DNA from: Rummeliibacillus sp. POC4
GTDB lineage: Bacteria > Bacillota > Bacilli > Bacillales_A > Planococcaceae
Length of the DNA stretch: 44,910 nucleotides
Direction: 5' to 3'
Assembly (NCBI RefSeq): GCF_003576525.1
Contig: NZ_QWUA01000003.1
Span: 1 to 44,910, forward strand
In this document: positions 17,298 to 26,295 of the stretch, in pieces
How the letters are laid out: each line of letters begins with the position of its first letter
Numbering within the stretch: position 1 is the first letter of the stretch
The notes under the pieces: generated by a model
Databases searched by the model: none
What the model saw: the letters and a program-made list of their open reading frames with translations, nothing else
What the model was told of the DNA's origin: nothing
Made by a program: the position numbers and the translations under genes

Positions 17298-19802
17298 ATG
17301 AAAATTCCTTTTAAAGTATTAACCACAGCAGCTTTGATTGGTACTCTTGCTTTAACATCTGTAGGACCTAATGCTTTCGCTGCTGAAAAAACTGCTGATG
17401 CAGCTCAAACTACAAATGCTTCAGATGAAACTAAATTAGTACTTAGTGGAGTAGTAATAGAAAATGAAAACGGAGAACTTTTATCTCTTCCAACAACAAG
17501 CTATCTTAAATGGAAAAATACTAATGAAGAAATTCTAAAAGGTGCTTCTTCACCAAAATATGTTGTTTCAAGCGATGGTAAGTTCTTTGATGTAAAAGAA
17601 TTTTTAAAATATAAAAATACTAATAGTGGAGATGCTTCTAAAGCATTTGCAAAATTAGTAGCTGATAATAAAGCTGCTGATATTCTAGCTTCCAAAGTTG
17701 TAGATAAAGATGGAAAACCAGTAGTCGATAAAGAAGACGAATTAAAAGTTGTTGAAGTAAGTGCGATTAACCAAACACTTTACACAGGAAAAGAAGACCA
17801 AACTGTAAATTTTACAGTTAATGGTGAAGATGCAGACCTTAAAAAACTTGAAGAAGAAGGTTACAAAGTAACTTTTAAAGCTTCTAAAAAAGTTTTCGTG
17901 GGTGACAGTGGCGCTTCAGCAACATCTACTACAGGTGAACTTGTAAAAGCTACAGAAGCAGGAGATTTTGAGTATCAAGTAGTTGTTACTAAAGGTGAAG
18001 AAACAAAAACTTCAGAGTTTGCAAAAGTAACATTTGTTGATGGTAAAGCAGTTGCTGCTATTAATGAATACAAATTAACTGCAAACGGTGTTGAATTATC
18101 AGGTACAAAAATCAATAGTGGTGAATCAGCAACATTAGTACCAACTAAAGGTACAGCCGTAGATGGTTCTGAAATTGCAAACGTTGTTACTGGCAACACA
18201 GTAAAATATAAATCATCTGATGAAACTGTAGCTTTAGTAGGGGCAGATGGTAAAATTACTCCTGTTCAAGCAGGTGAAGTAACAATCACTATCTCTATTG
18301 GTAAAGTTACAAAAGAAGTTAAATTAACAGTAGTTGATGAAGCTCGTGAAGTAACAACAGTAACTGCTAATAAAGAATCAATTGGTACTGTAACAGGTGC
18401 TACTTCAACAATTACACTAACAGTTAAAGACCAATTTGGTGATGCAATTAAAGGCGCTAATTTAACTGCTACAACAGTTCAAAATGCAGATAAAAAGGAC
18501 ATTTTAACAGTCACAAAACTAACAGCTACTGATGCTAAAGGACAAGTAACAGTAACAGTAACAGGTGATGCTACTAATATTGGTGAAGGTAAATTAGTAT
18601 TCAAATCAGAAGACAATGAAGTACTATCTGTTCCAGTAAAAGTAGGTAGCAGTAATACTGTGGCAAAACGTGTATTAGAACTTGATGCTACTTCAGAATC
18701 AAAAGATAATACTATCGATAAAATTGATGATGAAGATGATACTTTAACTTTAGCTTATAACAAATATGCTGAAGGCGATTTATTAATCGGTGCTGAAGAG
18801 TTAGGCGATAAATACACAGTAGCTACTAAATCAGGTAAAACAGACGTAGTAACAGCAGCATTAGATGAAGATAATAAAATTACTGTAACTGCTAAAAAAG
18901 CTGGTGAAGAAACAATTCAAATCAAAGAAGGCGAATTAGTACGTGCTGAGTATAAAGTAGTTGTAACTGATAGCACTCCATCTATTTCATCAGTAACATT
19001 TGAGAAAGAACCAGCAATCACTGAAAATGGTGAATATACTTTCGATAATATTTTAAAAGCAGCAAATGTAAAACTTTCTTCTACTGATACAGTAACTATC
19101 GCTAATGATGGTAAATTAACAATCAAAGATGGTGCTGTACAAGTTGGTACATTTGATTTCGTATCTACAGTAGGTGCTGTAACAGTTGTTGACGGTAAAC
19201 TATTAATCGATGGTTCTAACCCTACTAATAATGGTACAGGTACAATTACAGTACGTGTTAAAGATAATGCAGGTAAAGTAATCGCAACTAAAGCAATTTC
19301 AGTTAAATTAAAAACTAAAGAAGAAGTAGCGGCTGAAGAACTAGCAAACGCTAAAGAACAAGCAATTTCTGATTTAGAAGCATATGTAAATTCTGAAGCT
19401 TACACTTTAAATGCATCAGAACTTGAAGATGCAATTACTGAGGGTACAGGTGCAATCAATAATGCAGAGTCAACAGACGCAGTAAAGACAGCATTAAGTG
19501 ATGCAAAAAAGGCAATTGATGAAATTGCTACTGATGCTGAAATTTTAGCAGATGCTAAAACAAAACTTGATAGTAAATCAGTTGAATTAGTAGCAGGTAC
19601 AACTCCTTCTGCTGAAACAGTATTACCAGCTATCAAATCTTTAGCTACAAATAATAAATTAGTAGCAGCTTTAACAAAAGATGCGATTGTAGTAACAACT
19701 GAAGATACTACAACAGCAACAGTTACATTAAAAGCAGCTGAAGGTGAAACTGCAGCAGTAACAGCAACAGTTACTGTAACAGTAGCTCAAGCTGGAGAAT
19801 AA
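17298..19802 (+). CDS. S-layer-like exported protein with BIG2-type Ig domains
   Basis: 834 residues from the ATG preceded by GAGAGGG. Signal peptide at 1-28 (cleavage after AFA). No SLH domain and no Tyr/Gly repeats. One clear BIG2-type domain lies at ~258-346 (VKYKSSDETVALVGADGKIT...GEVTITISIG), followed by more Ig-like segments (ITLTVKDQFGDAIKGANLT) and a helical region (EELANAKEQAISDLEAYV) near 680-755. It ends in a Thr/Val-rich strand segment and three stacked TAA codons. Codon bias matches the gene before it. The 42 bp from the stop codons onward recur after the truncated gene at 29266 with three differences. Function: probably a surface-layer or surface-associated structural protein; how it attaches is unclear. 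Confidence 0.72.
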   Translation: MKIPFKVLTTAALIGTLALTSVGPNAFAAEKTADAAQTTNASDETKLVLSGVVIENENGELLSLPTTSYLKWKNTNEEILKGASSPKYVVSSDGKFFDVKEFLKYKNTNSGDASKAFAKLVADNKAADILASKVVDKDGKPVVDKEDELKVVEVSAINQTLYTGKEDQTVNFTVNGEDADLKKLEEEGYKVTFKASKKVFVGDSGASATSTTGELVKATEAGDFEYQVVVTKGEETKTSEFAKVTFVDGKAVAAINEYKLTANGVELSGTKINSGESATLVPTKGTAVDGSEIANVVTGNTVKYKSSDETVALVGADGKITPVQAGEVTITISIGKVTKEVKLTVVDEAREVTTVTANKESIGTVTGATSTITLTVKDQFGDAIKGANLTATTVQNADKKDILTVTKLTATDAKGQVTVTVTGDATNIGEGKLVFKSEDNEVLSVPVKVGSSNTVAKRVLELDATSESKDNTIDKIDDEDDTLTLAYNKYAEGDLLIGAEELGDKYTVATKSGKTDVVTAALDEDNKITVTAKKAGEETIQIKEGELVRAEYKVVVTDSTPSISSVTFEKEPAITENGEYTFDNILKAANVKLSSTDTVTIANDGKLTIKDGAVQVGTFDFVSTVGAVTVVDGKLLIDGSNPTNNGTGTITVRVKDNAGKVIATKAISVKLKTKEEVAAEELANAKEQAISDLEAYVNSEAYTLNASELEDAITEGTGAINNAESTDAVKTALSDAKKAIDEIATDAEILADAKTKLDSKSVELVAGTTPSAETVLPAIKSLATNNKLVAALTKDAIVVTTEDTTTATVTLKAAEGETAAVTATVTVTVAQAGE

Positions 19803-19803
19803 T

Positions 19804-19845
19804 AATAATCAACTCCTCCTCCCTTAAAGATGGACGGAATGATTA
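19804..19845 (+). repeat. Conserved 3' flank, copy 1
   Basis: 42 bp beginning AATAATCAACTC and ending GATGGACGGAATGATTA. It matches 29262-29303 at 39 of 42 positions, although the coding sequences just upstream differ. Confidence 0.85.
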
Positions 19846-19865
19846 ACAATTAAAGAATCTCTTTT

Positions 19866-19898
19866 CCCCCTAGCTTTTCGGAGTTAGGGGTTTTTCTT
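19866..19898 (+). terminator. Terminator after second S-layer gene
   Basis: CCCCTAGCT / GAGTTAGGGG stem with a small loop, followed by TTTTTCTTTTTTT. Confidence 0.8.
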
Positions 19899-19925
19899 TT
19901 TTTACTTACTGTTTTAAAGTAGATT

Positions 19926-19944
19926 TTCAAGTATATATTATTAA
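19926..19944 (+). repeat. dif-like 19-bp direct repeat, copy 1 (candidate attachment site)
   Basis: TTCAAGTATATATTATTAA is identical to 25318-25336. Its centre resembles the TATATATTAT core of Bacillus dif sites. It lies at the left edge of the accessory segment carrying tyrosine recombinases. Confidence 0.55.
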
Positions 19945-19958
19945 TGTGTAAGAACAAG

Positions 19959-19998
19959 AAGCTCATTCTCTTTCAATAGGGAATGAGCTTTTTATTTT
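19959..19998 (+). terminator. Free-standing terminator at left end of accessory segment
   Basis: AAGCTCATTC / GAATGAGCTT stem with TTTATTTT behind it. No gene lies between it and the preceding terminator, so it may insulate the segment from S-layer transcription. The following 170 bp to 20168 hold no gene I can support. Confidence 0.7.
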
Positions 19999-20168
19999 GT
20001 GAAAAGGAAAGTTGAAATGTGAAACGGCATACGGAGGTTAAAACAGCTTTGAAAAGATTGGCTTGCCAAATCTGTGATTGTTGAAGAGTTCCACGTTTTA
20101 GCTCCCTGTTCGGGGCTTTCAGATGCATGAAATGATTTAGATTGAAGTGAAAATGAGGAGGAGTTTAA

Positions 20169-20462
20169 GTGAATGCGATTGAAAAGATGCAAGTTGTACT
20201 GCGTGAAGATTACGGAATCTATGTACCGAAAGAAGAAATTACTGCTGAAGGTGTACTACTGTACGCTGACGAGATAGACGAAACAATTGTACCAATTGAA
20301 ATGTTAGTAGGTGTAACAGAAACGCTTCAAACAGAAATGACAAGTTACCGAGATGAGCATGACAACGAGTACTTACTAATTCAACTTGAAGTAGGTAGAC
20401 CAGAACCACTTGAAATTCTGTTAGTGAATGATGAAGTGGTTCAGCAGATTTCGCATGATTAA
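20169..20462 (+). CDS. Small acidic hypothetical protein
   Basis: 97 residues, GTG start with GAGGAGGAG at 20154-20162. Strongly acidic (many Glu and Asp), no signal peptide, no membrane segment, no recognised motif. It has alternating strand-like stretches (EYLLIQLEVGRPEPLEILLV). It is the first of four small genes in a row in the accessory segment, all reading toward the recombinase. I do not recognise the family; a regulatory or accessory role for the mobile element is only a guess. Confidence 0.6.
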   Translation: MNAIEKMQVVLREDYGIYVPKEEITAEGVLLYADEIDETIVPIEMLVGVTETLQTEMTSYRDEHDNEYLLIQLEVGRPEPLEILLVNDEVVQQISHD

Positions 20463-20593
20463 TAATGAGCATTTCGTTGAAAAAGTAATTTAGCCGACAG
20501 TGAAAGAATAGAAATTGATGTTTTGCAAGGAAAGAAGTAAAAATCAAACCGTTGCATTATCTTAAAACTGCAACGATTAAGGAGATGGACAAA

Positions 20594-20845
20594 ATGAATA
20601 AGAAATTTCATCGAGTAATTGTAGATGGTGAACCGTATTACCGTGAAGTAGAATTTGGAGAAATGACAGGTGAATTAATGTGTGAAGAAGATTTCATGGA
20701 TTACGTGATGGCTGATTTAGTGCCAACAGAAACGACATTAGATGAAAATGATGTAGAAGATGCGATTAGTCGAATGTACGATGTAGATGACCAACAGCTT
20801 GTTTCTAATTACATTGCGTACTTAAAAATGAGTGCAGGACTGTAA
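20594..20845 (+). CDS. Small acidic hypothetical protein
   Basis: 83 residues. The ATG at 20594 is chosen because AAGGAGA lies 8-9 nt before it; an in-frame TTG at 20552 is less likely. Acidic (GEMTGELMCEEDFMDYVMADLV), no export signal. A GTTGCA / TGCAAC inverted repeat at 20551-20574 lies just upstream and could be regulatory. No family recognised. Confidence 0.6.
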   Translation: MNKKFHRVIVDGEPYYREVEFGEMTGELMCEEDFMDYVMADLVPTETTLDENDVEDAISRMYDVDDQQLVSNYIAYLKMSAGL

Positions 20846-20884
20846 AGATGTAGGTAGCTGAAAGGAAAAGGAGGAATGAAATCA

Positions 20885-21187
20885 ATGAATGAGTTACTAG
20901 TACAATTTAAAGCACATGTATTAAATTTTACAGGAGAGAACGTGGAAGCAACAATGATTAAACAAGAGGAACAAGAAGTACACAAATTTGAATTAAATGA
21001 TGAGTGTTTTACTACGTTCCAATGGAATCAGTTACCAAAAAGAATCCGCATTGTTACATTACGCTACTACACAAAATTAGAGAATGAATTAAGCATGAGT
21101 GTATTCTACGATGCTGAAACAACAGTGTATCTTTTTACTTTACAGCTAAAGAATGGAGTAGTTTTGAAAGACATTTTTAAAAGATAA
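20885..21187 (+). CDS. Small hypothetical protein
   Basis: 100 residues. AGGAGG at 20869-20874 is too close to the ATG at 20876 and well placed for the in-frame ATG at 20885, which is taken as start. Mixed strand/helix composition (FQWNQLPKRIRIVTLRYYTK), no signal peptide, no known motif. Its last codons lie inside a hairpin terminator, so termination overlaps the end of the gene. Unknown function. Confidence 0.6.
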   Translation: MNELLVQFKAHVLNFTGENVEATMIKQEEQEVHKFELNDECFTTFQWNQLPKRIRIVTLRYYTKLENELSMSVFYDAETTVYLFTLQLKNGVVLKDIFKR

Positions 21188-21203
21188 GGTGTCTTTCTTT
21201 TTG
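21166..21203 (+). terminator. Terminator overlapping the end of the small gene
   Basis: GAAAGACA / TGTCTTTC stem followed by TTTTTGG. The left arm is within the coding sequence ending at 21187. Confidence 0.6.
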
Positions 21204-21221
21204 GTTAAGGTGGTGAATGAG

Positions 21222-21308
21222 ATGAATTGGACAAATGTAGTCATTGCAATTGCAGCCGCAGCAGCTGCTTTAGCAAAAGAGTTAACAGAAGCATCATCAA
21301 AGAAATAG
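21222..21308 (+). CDS. 28-residue hydrophobic small peptide
   Basis: ATG with a GGTGG-type site upstream encodes MNWTNVVIAIAAAAAALAKE followed by a short polar tail LTEASSKK. It has one hydrophobic Ala-rich helix with Trp near the N-terminus and a charged C-terminus, the shape of a membrane-inserting micropeptide, such as a type I toxin-like or holin-like peptide. It lies between two terminators, so it may be its own transcript. Expression is not proven; similar Ala-rich helices can occur by chance. Confidence 0.45.
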   Translation: MNWTNVVIAIAAAAAALAKELTEASSKK

Positions 21309-21351
21309 ACCAATAGAAAAATGTGCAATCATTAAGATAAATTTGATTGAG

Positions 21352-21386
21352 AAGTAACCAATGAATGATGGTTGCTTCTTTTTTTG
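21352..21386 (+). terminator. Terminator before the first recombinase
   Basis: AAGTAACC / GGTTGCTT stem (one G-U pair) with a 10-nt loop and a CTTTTTTT tail. Confidence 0.8.
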
Positions 21387-21440
21387 CAAAAAGGATTCAA
21401 TAATCGAAAGAGCTTTACTGAAAAATAAGGAGGAAGAAAA

Positions 21441-22316
21441 ATGACAGATGAACAAGTCGTAATGAATTTTAAACAATGGTTAATAGAAGATGGGAAAGCA
21501 GATGCAACTGTAAAAAGCTATGTAAATGATGTTCGTAAATTCAATGAGTACTTAAATGAGCGTGAAGTAGCCAAAGAAGAAATGATTAACCGATTCTATT
21601 TCACAAGCTACATCAAACATTTAAAAGCACAAGAGGTAGCAGTGAATACGATTAATAAAAAAATCACATCGTTGAAAGTGTACAATGATTGGCTGTTCCG
21701 TACCTTACTGGTCAAAGATGTGTACATTAGCATTAAACGAGACAAGGTGAAAGTAGCGAATGGTTCAGAAGATGAAGTAAGTGTGTTGAATGAAGAAGAA
21801 GTCGAACGATTTCTTTTTCACATGGAGAAAGAGAGTCAACGTAAACGAGTAATGGGATACATGCTTTTGTACACAGGATTACGTGTAAGTGAATTGGTTA
21901 ATGTCAGATTAGAGGACATTGATAATTTAACAAGTACATTAAGAGTAAATGGTAAAGGTGGCAAGATTCGAGAAGTGCCGCTACGTTCAGATGTGAAAGA
22001 AGTCATTCAGCAGTACATCAAAGGAGAGCGTGCAGAAGGAGTATTTTCTAACAGTCGTTACTTGTTAATTAGTCAAAGAGCTGAACAGCTGCACAGAGAT
22101 ACGGTTCGTAAATGGCTTGATGAAGTAGGGAAGCATCTACAGTTTCACATTCATCCACATATGTTAAGACACACATTTTGCACAAGACTATTAAAAAATG
22201 GTGTAGAAATGGCGACAGTGGCGAAACTTGCAGGGCATTCATCAGTGAACACAACGATGAAGCATTACATTAATATTTCGAGTGTGGAAAAGAAAAATGC
22301 AGTCGATTTATTGTGA
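21441..22316 (+). CDS. Tyrosine recombinase (XerC/D-like integrase) 1
   Basis: 291 residues. An N-terminal SAM-like core-binding domain (~5-95) is followed by the catalytic domain. Catalytic set: R148 in YTGLRVSE, K172 in GKGGK, H240 and R243 in HMLRHTF, H266 in LAGHSS, and nucleophile Y276 in HYINIS. All are present, so it should be active. An AAGGAGGA site precedes the ATG. It has the length and look of Xer-type or phage-like recombinases that act on short dif-like sites. Two 19-bp repeats flank it and the primase, and a decayed relative lies at 29527-29812. Substrate sites are inferred. Confidence 0.9.
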   Translation: MTDEQVVMNFKQWLIEDGKADATVKSYVNDVRKFNEYLNEREVAKEEMINRFYFTSYIKHLKAQEVAVNTINKKITSLKVYNDWLFRTLLVKDVYISIKRDKVKVANGSEDEVSVLNEEEVERFLFHMEKESQRKRVMGYMLLYTGLRVSELVNVRLEDIDNLTSTLRVNGKGGKIREVPLRSDVKEVIQQYIKGERAEGVFSNSRYLLISQRAEQLHRDTVRKWLDEVGKHLQFHIHPHMLRHTFCTRLLKNGVEMATVAKLAGHSSVNTTMKHYINISSVEKKNAVDLL

Positions 22317-22711
22317 TTTTTAAAATGTTACTAAAGATATTTTAGAATGTAAAATTATGGTTTATTAGTTTACGAGGCTTAAAAGGCGATAAAAATTTTA
22401 AGGCTAGTTGACCTAATGGTTAAAAAATAGAAAGGAATATGAAGAAAAATCATTTTTAAATAAGGAAATGATTTTTTTTTGGAATAAAGCAGCTTTCTTA
22501 ATATTTCAGACTTTTTAAGTACTTTGTGGAAAAATGCTAGAGTACGTTACACTAGGTTCAGTTAACGTGGCAGTGCAAGAAAATAAGTGAAAATCATTTC
22601 GTAGATAATTAAAAGGTTAACAATTATTTTAAAACTAAAGAAGTTTGAATATTCAATCTTATTATTTCGGCATTGTCAACAAATTCAATCTAAAAAAGAG
22701 AGGTTTTTCAA
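22317..22711 (+). promoter_or_regulatory. Intergenic region before the primase gene
   Basis: About 395 bp, AT-rich. A terminator-like hairpin (AAAATCATTT / AAATGATTTTTTTTT) lies at 22445-22480. The remaining ~230 bp could contain the primase promoter or an origin, but I see no clear iterons. A GAGAGG ribosome site precedes the ATG at 22712. Confidence 0.4.
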
Positions 22712-25270
22712 ATGACAACAAACCACAATCACCAAAAAGAAAGCTTTAACAATGCTTACGATATTGAGGACATTACAAAGACTTACCGATTGTACAAGGT
22801 AGAGAATTACTTTGTAGAAGCAAGATTGTTAGGAACACCATCAGGAATCATTAGTGGTTACTTTAATGACGAACAAAAGTTTATCGCTGAAATGATTAAG
22901 TACAGTGGAAAGGTGAAAGGTGTTTACATTACGCTCAATCCAATTGCTGAATTACCATCGAACATTACAGCAAACATCTTACACACACATGCTAAGACAA
23001 CAACAAAAGATGCAGACATTGCTTTTAGAAAATGGTTGTTAATAGATGTTGACCCAAAACGTCCAGCAAACACATCATCAACGGAAGAAGAATTTTATGC
23101 GGCTTGTGATGTAGCGGAGCAAGTCAAAGCATTCACAGATGCACAAGGTTGGAGTGAACCAGTTGAAGCATGTAGTGGTAACGGTGCACATTTACTTTAT
23201 CCAATTGATTTACCGAATGACAAAGCATCGACAGAATTAATTAAAAGTGTGTTAAAAGCTTTACATCAAAAATTCTCTACTGATAAAGCTGATGTAGATG
23301 TCACCACTTACAATGCTTCTCGTATCAGTAAAGTGTACGGTACGATGGCATGTAAAGGTGAAAATACAAAAGAAAGACCGCATTCAATGGCAATCCTTTC
23401 TGATTTTCCAACAACATTAAGCCCCGTTCCCGAAGAAAAATTACAAAAAGTGTCGGCAATGGCGAAAGTAGAGCAGTCTAAATCAAACAATGTTAAGAAA
23501 CAATCGACTACGCATTCAACTGTTAAAAGTGAGAAATCTTTTAATGTAGAAGCATTTATGCAGCGTCATGAATTAACAGTACATCATGTAAAAGAAGAAG
23601 AGGACAGTAAAATCTATGTCTTAGAGAAATGTCCTTGGAACGAGGAACACACAGACACAGCTGCTTTCATTCAACAATTTAGCAACGGTGCAATTGCTGC
23701 TGGTTGCCATCATGCAAGTTGTGAGGGAAATGATTGGCACAGCTTAAGAGAAATGCTAGAACCCAAGTCAGCTTTAAGTGATGAGAAAGTAGAGAAAGCT
23801 TATGAAGTGTTAGCTGAAATTTGTCTTAACTTACCTCTTTACACAGATGAACTAGACGAACCGTACACAATTATTCAGCGTAAAGAGCGAACAGAAACAG
23901 TGGATGTAAATAGTAAAGATTTTAAAGACTATCTCACTTATTGCTATTTTGTAGAAACGAATAAGTCTGTACCAAGAGAGTCATTACAAAGAGTAGTAGA
24001 CACATTTAAAGCAAAAGCGAAGTTTGAAGGGGTAGAACGACATAAATATCTAAGAGTAGCACATGTAAATAAAGCACTTTATTACAACTTAGCGAATGAG
24101 AAAGGAGAGGTAGTAAAAATTACACGAGAAAATATTTCAGTTGCGCCTACTGACGAAGTATTTTTTAGAACAACTGCAAATGAAGCAAAGCAAGTAACAC
24201 CAGATTTAGAGAATGGTAACATTCACAAATTGTTTGACCATGTACGAATGAATGAAGAAAATAAATTGCTTTATGTGGTTAATGTGTGTACCGCGTTTAT
24301 TCCAACAATTGCCCATGCTATTCTTGTTCTTCAAGGAGAAAAAGGGGCAGCAAAATCAACAACGATGACAATGACACGCCAACTAATTGACCCAGCAAAA
24401 CAGCCAAAACTACAATTAGCCAAACAAGAATCTGATTTCCGTACGACACTTTATGCAAACTATGTAGCGAGCTATGACAATGTTCGAGGTTTTTCAAAAG
24501 ATAAATCAGATACATTTTGCATGACATCAACAGGTGGCGCAATTCCTTTACGCAAACTCTACACAACGAATGATGAAGTGTTATTAGACATTCGCAGAGT
24601 TGTCATGTTAAATGGCATTAATTTCAGCGTCACTGAACCAGACTTAGTTGACCGTTCGCTTATCATTCAACTTGAACGAATTCCTGAAGAAGAACGTAGA
24701 ACAGAAGATGAAGTAAATCGTTTGTTTGAAAAAGACAAGCCGATGATTTTAGGTGGCATTTTGAAAGTACTACAAAAAGCTATGCACATCTATCCGACTG
24801 TAAAACTTGATAAGCTACCTCGTTTAGCAGATTTTGCGAAGTGGGGCTATGCAATTGCAGAAGCGATAGAAGAAGGAAATGGTAAGAAGTTTTTACAAGC
24901 GTACGAACGTAATCGTCTTGTTTTTAATGATGAAGTAATCCAAACGCATCCTGTTTCAGCAGTCGTTACAACATTCATGCACTCAAAAAAAGAATGGCAT
25001 GGTTCAATGGCTAGCTTATTAAGTCAGTTAGATATGACAGCAACTAATCAACGAATTGATGTGTCAGATAGACGCTATCCCAAATCAGCGTCATTCTTAA
25101 GCAGACGTTTAAAAGAAGTACAATCTAATTTAAAAGACATTGGCATTACCTTTGAGATTAGAAATGTTGGACAACATAAAGAAATCACACTAACGAACAC
25201 AGCAACTATCGAAGAAATATCAAAAGTATTACCAAAATTTACTTGCTCTACTGTCGACAACAATGATTAA
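22712..25270 (+). CDS. Primase-polymerase / helicase fusion of a mobile element
   Basis: 852 residues. The N-terminal part looks like an archaeo-eukaryotic-type primase (prim-pol): catalytic IDVD at 111-114, then SGNGAH at 155-160 (the sGxGxH-type motif) and a TYNASRISKVYGT segment near 198-211. Residues ~305-345 hold a Cys/His set (CPWNEEH...GCHHASC) that may bind zinc. The C-terminal part is a P-loop ATPase: Walker A GEKGAAKST at 542-550, Walker B-like YVASYDN ending at 590, and a sensor-like VVMLNGIN at 630-637, in the manner of phage D5/SF3-like replicative helicases. It probably starts replication of the element or plasmid form. Domain calls are by motif only. Confidence 0.72.
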   Translation: MTTNHNHQKESFNNAYDIEDITKTYRLYKVENYFVEARLLGTPSGIISGYFNDEQKFIAEMIKYSGKVKGVYITLNPIAELPSNITANILHTHAKTTTKDADIAFRKWLLIDVDPKRPANTSSTEEEFYAACDVAEQVKAFTDAQGWSEPVEACSGNGAHLLYPIDLPNDKASTELIKSVLKALHQKFSTDKADVDVTTYNASRISKVYGTMACKGENTKERPHSMAILSDFPTTLSPVPEEKLQKVSAMAKVEQSKSNNVKKQSTTHSTVKSEKSFNVEAFMQRHELTVHHVKEEEDSKIYVLEKCPWNEEHTDTAAFIQQFSNGAIAAGCHHASCEGNDWHSLREMLEPKSALSDEKVEKAYEVLAEICLNLPLYTDELDEPYTIIQRKERTETVDVNSKDFKDYLTYCYFVETNKSVPRESLQRVVDTFKAKAKFEGVERHKYLRVAHVNKALYYNLANEKGEVVKITRENISVAPTDEVFFRTTANEAKQVTPDLENGNIHKLFDHVRMNEENKLLYVVNVCTAFIPTIAHAILVLQGEKGAAKSTTMTMTRQLIDPAKQPKLQLAKQESDFRTTLYANYVASYDNVRGFSKDKSDTFCMTSTGGAIPLRKLYTTNDEVLLDIRRVVMLNGINFSVTEPDLVDRSLIIQLERIPEEERRTEDEVNRLFEKDKPMILGGILKVLQKAMHIYPTVKLDKLPRLADFAKWGYAIAEAIEEGNGKKFLQAYERNRLVFNDEVIQTHPVSAVVTTFMHSKKEWHGSMASLLSQLDMTATNQRIDVSDRRYPKSASFLSRRLKEVQSNLKDIGITFEIRNVGQHKEITLTNTATIEEISKVLPKFTCSTVDNND

Positions 25271-25276
25271 AAAATT

Positions 25277-25310
25277 GCGGCTACTACTCATTGAGTAGTG
25301 CCGTATTTTA
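25277..25310 (+). terminator. Terminator after primase gene
   Basis: Stem CGGCTACTACTC / GAGTAGTGCCG with one bulge, a 3-nt loop and TATTTTATT. Confidence 0.7.
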
Positions 25311-25317
25311 TTAACAG

Positions 25318-25336
25318 TTCAAGTATATATTATTAA
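25318..25336 (+). repeat. dif-like 19-bp direct repeat, copy 2 (candidate attachment site)
   Basis: Identical to 19926-19944. Here it is extended into a partial inverted repeat, TCAAGT ... ACTTGA, around an 11-bp AT-rich centre, the arm-core-arm form of Xer recombination sites. It lies 41 nt before the second recombinase gene. Confidence 0.6.
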
Positions 25337-25338
25337 CT

Positions 25339-25350
25339 TGATGTTCATCA
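25339..25350. repeat. Palindrome TGATGTTCATCA
   Basis: 5-bp arms around TT, directly next to the dif-like copy and upstream of recombinase 2. A longer version, TTATGATGAACATCATAA, is at 29393-29410. Confidence 0.5.
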
Positions 25351-25376
25351 TCAATCTATTAACTGGAGGAATAAAA

Positions 25377-26252
25377 ATGCCAACACTTGCAGTTGTAAAA
25401 GAAGCCTATCTTACAAAGATGGAACGCATTAACCGTAGTCAGTCAACAATTCGTACTTACAAAAATCAGATTCAAGGTTTCATTAGATTTATTGATGAGA
25501 AGTACAATGTTCCATTAGAAATGAAAGATGTAACAGTAGAAGATGTGGAAGAATACATCTATGAACTAAAAGACGTACAAGGTTGGAAAGTGAACAGTGT
25601 GAACCTTGTCATTAGTACATTAAACGGGTTCTTTGCCTATGCAGCGAAGAAGCAAATCATTGACTATAACATCATGCAAGATGTAGACCAATTGAAGAAA
25701 CAAAAAGTCACACGTGATTTCTTAACAGCGGATGAAGTAGGGGAACTCATTCACCACATTCAACAACCACTCATTAGGTTGATTGTAGAAACACTGGCTT
25801 ACACAGGATTACGCATCAGTGAATGTCTGAATCTACAATTAGCTGATGTAGATTTCAACAAAGGAATGATTCAAGTCATCGAAGGTAAAGGTGGTAAAGA
25901 TAGAATTGTACCAATGAACGATGCTTTGCAAAATAAGTTAATGATGTACAGAGATACGCAACGTCCACATGTAAGTACAACAAACTTCTTTGCATTAGAA
26001 CGCACAGGTAGCGTTTCTCAACAGTACGTGAATAGAGAAATTAAAGAAGCAACTAAGAAAGCAAAGATTGAGAAGAATGTAAGCTGTCACACGTTAAGAC
26101 ACAGTTTTGCGTCTACCCTTGTAAAAAAGGGTGTGAATTTGCCAACAGTGGCGAAACTGTTAGGACATGCAGACTTCCGAACGGTAACAAGCATTTACGT
26201 TCACATGGAAGATAGTGAGTTAGAAGCAGCAGTCAATCAATTAAGCATTTAA
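25377..26252 (+). CDS. Tyrosine recombinase (XerC/D-like integrase) 2
   Basis: 291 residues from the ATG at 25377, which follows GGAGGA; an upstream in-frame ATG at 25338 overlaps the dif-like site and is not used. The full catalytic set is visible: R146 in YTGLRISE, K171 in GKGGK, H238 and R241 in HTLRHSF, H264 in LLGHAD, Y274 in IYVHME. Same length as recombinase 1 but clearly different in sequence, so the pair could be heterodimeric partners like XerC and XerD. The gene after it starts 43 nt downstream and may be co-transcribed. Confidence 0.9.
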   Translation: MPTLAVVKEAYLTKMERINRSQSTIRTYKNQIQGFIRFIDEKYNVPLEMKDVTVEDVEEYIYELKDVQGWKVNSVNLVISTLNGFFAYAAKKQIIDYNIMQDVDQLKKQKVTRDFLTADEVGELIHHIQQPLIRLIVETLAYTGLRISECLNLQLADVDFNKGMIQVIEGKGGKDRIVPMNDALQNKLMMYRDTQRPHVSTTNFFALERTGSVSQQYVNREIKEATKKAKIEKNVSCHTLRHSFASTLVKKGVNLPTVAKLLGHADFRTVTSIYVHMEDSELEAAVNQLSI

Positions 26253-26295
26253 AAGAAACAGGCATTCAGTTAATTCATTATTAGGAGGAATTTAA

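Noticed and set aside
20049-20084. 11-residue leader peptide (TTG start, LKRLACQICDC) before the first small gene of the accessory segment
   Set aside because: There is a GGAGG upstream but the spacing is long, the start is TTG, and there is no attenuator-like structure that would use it.
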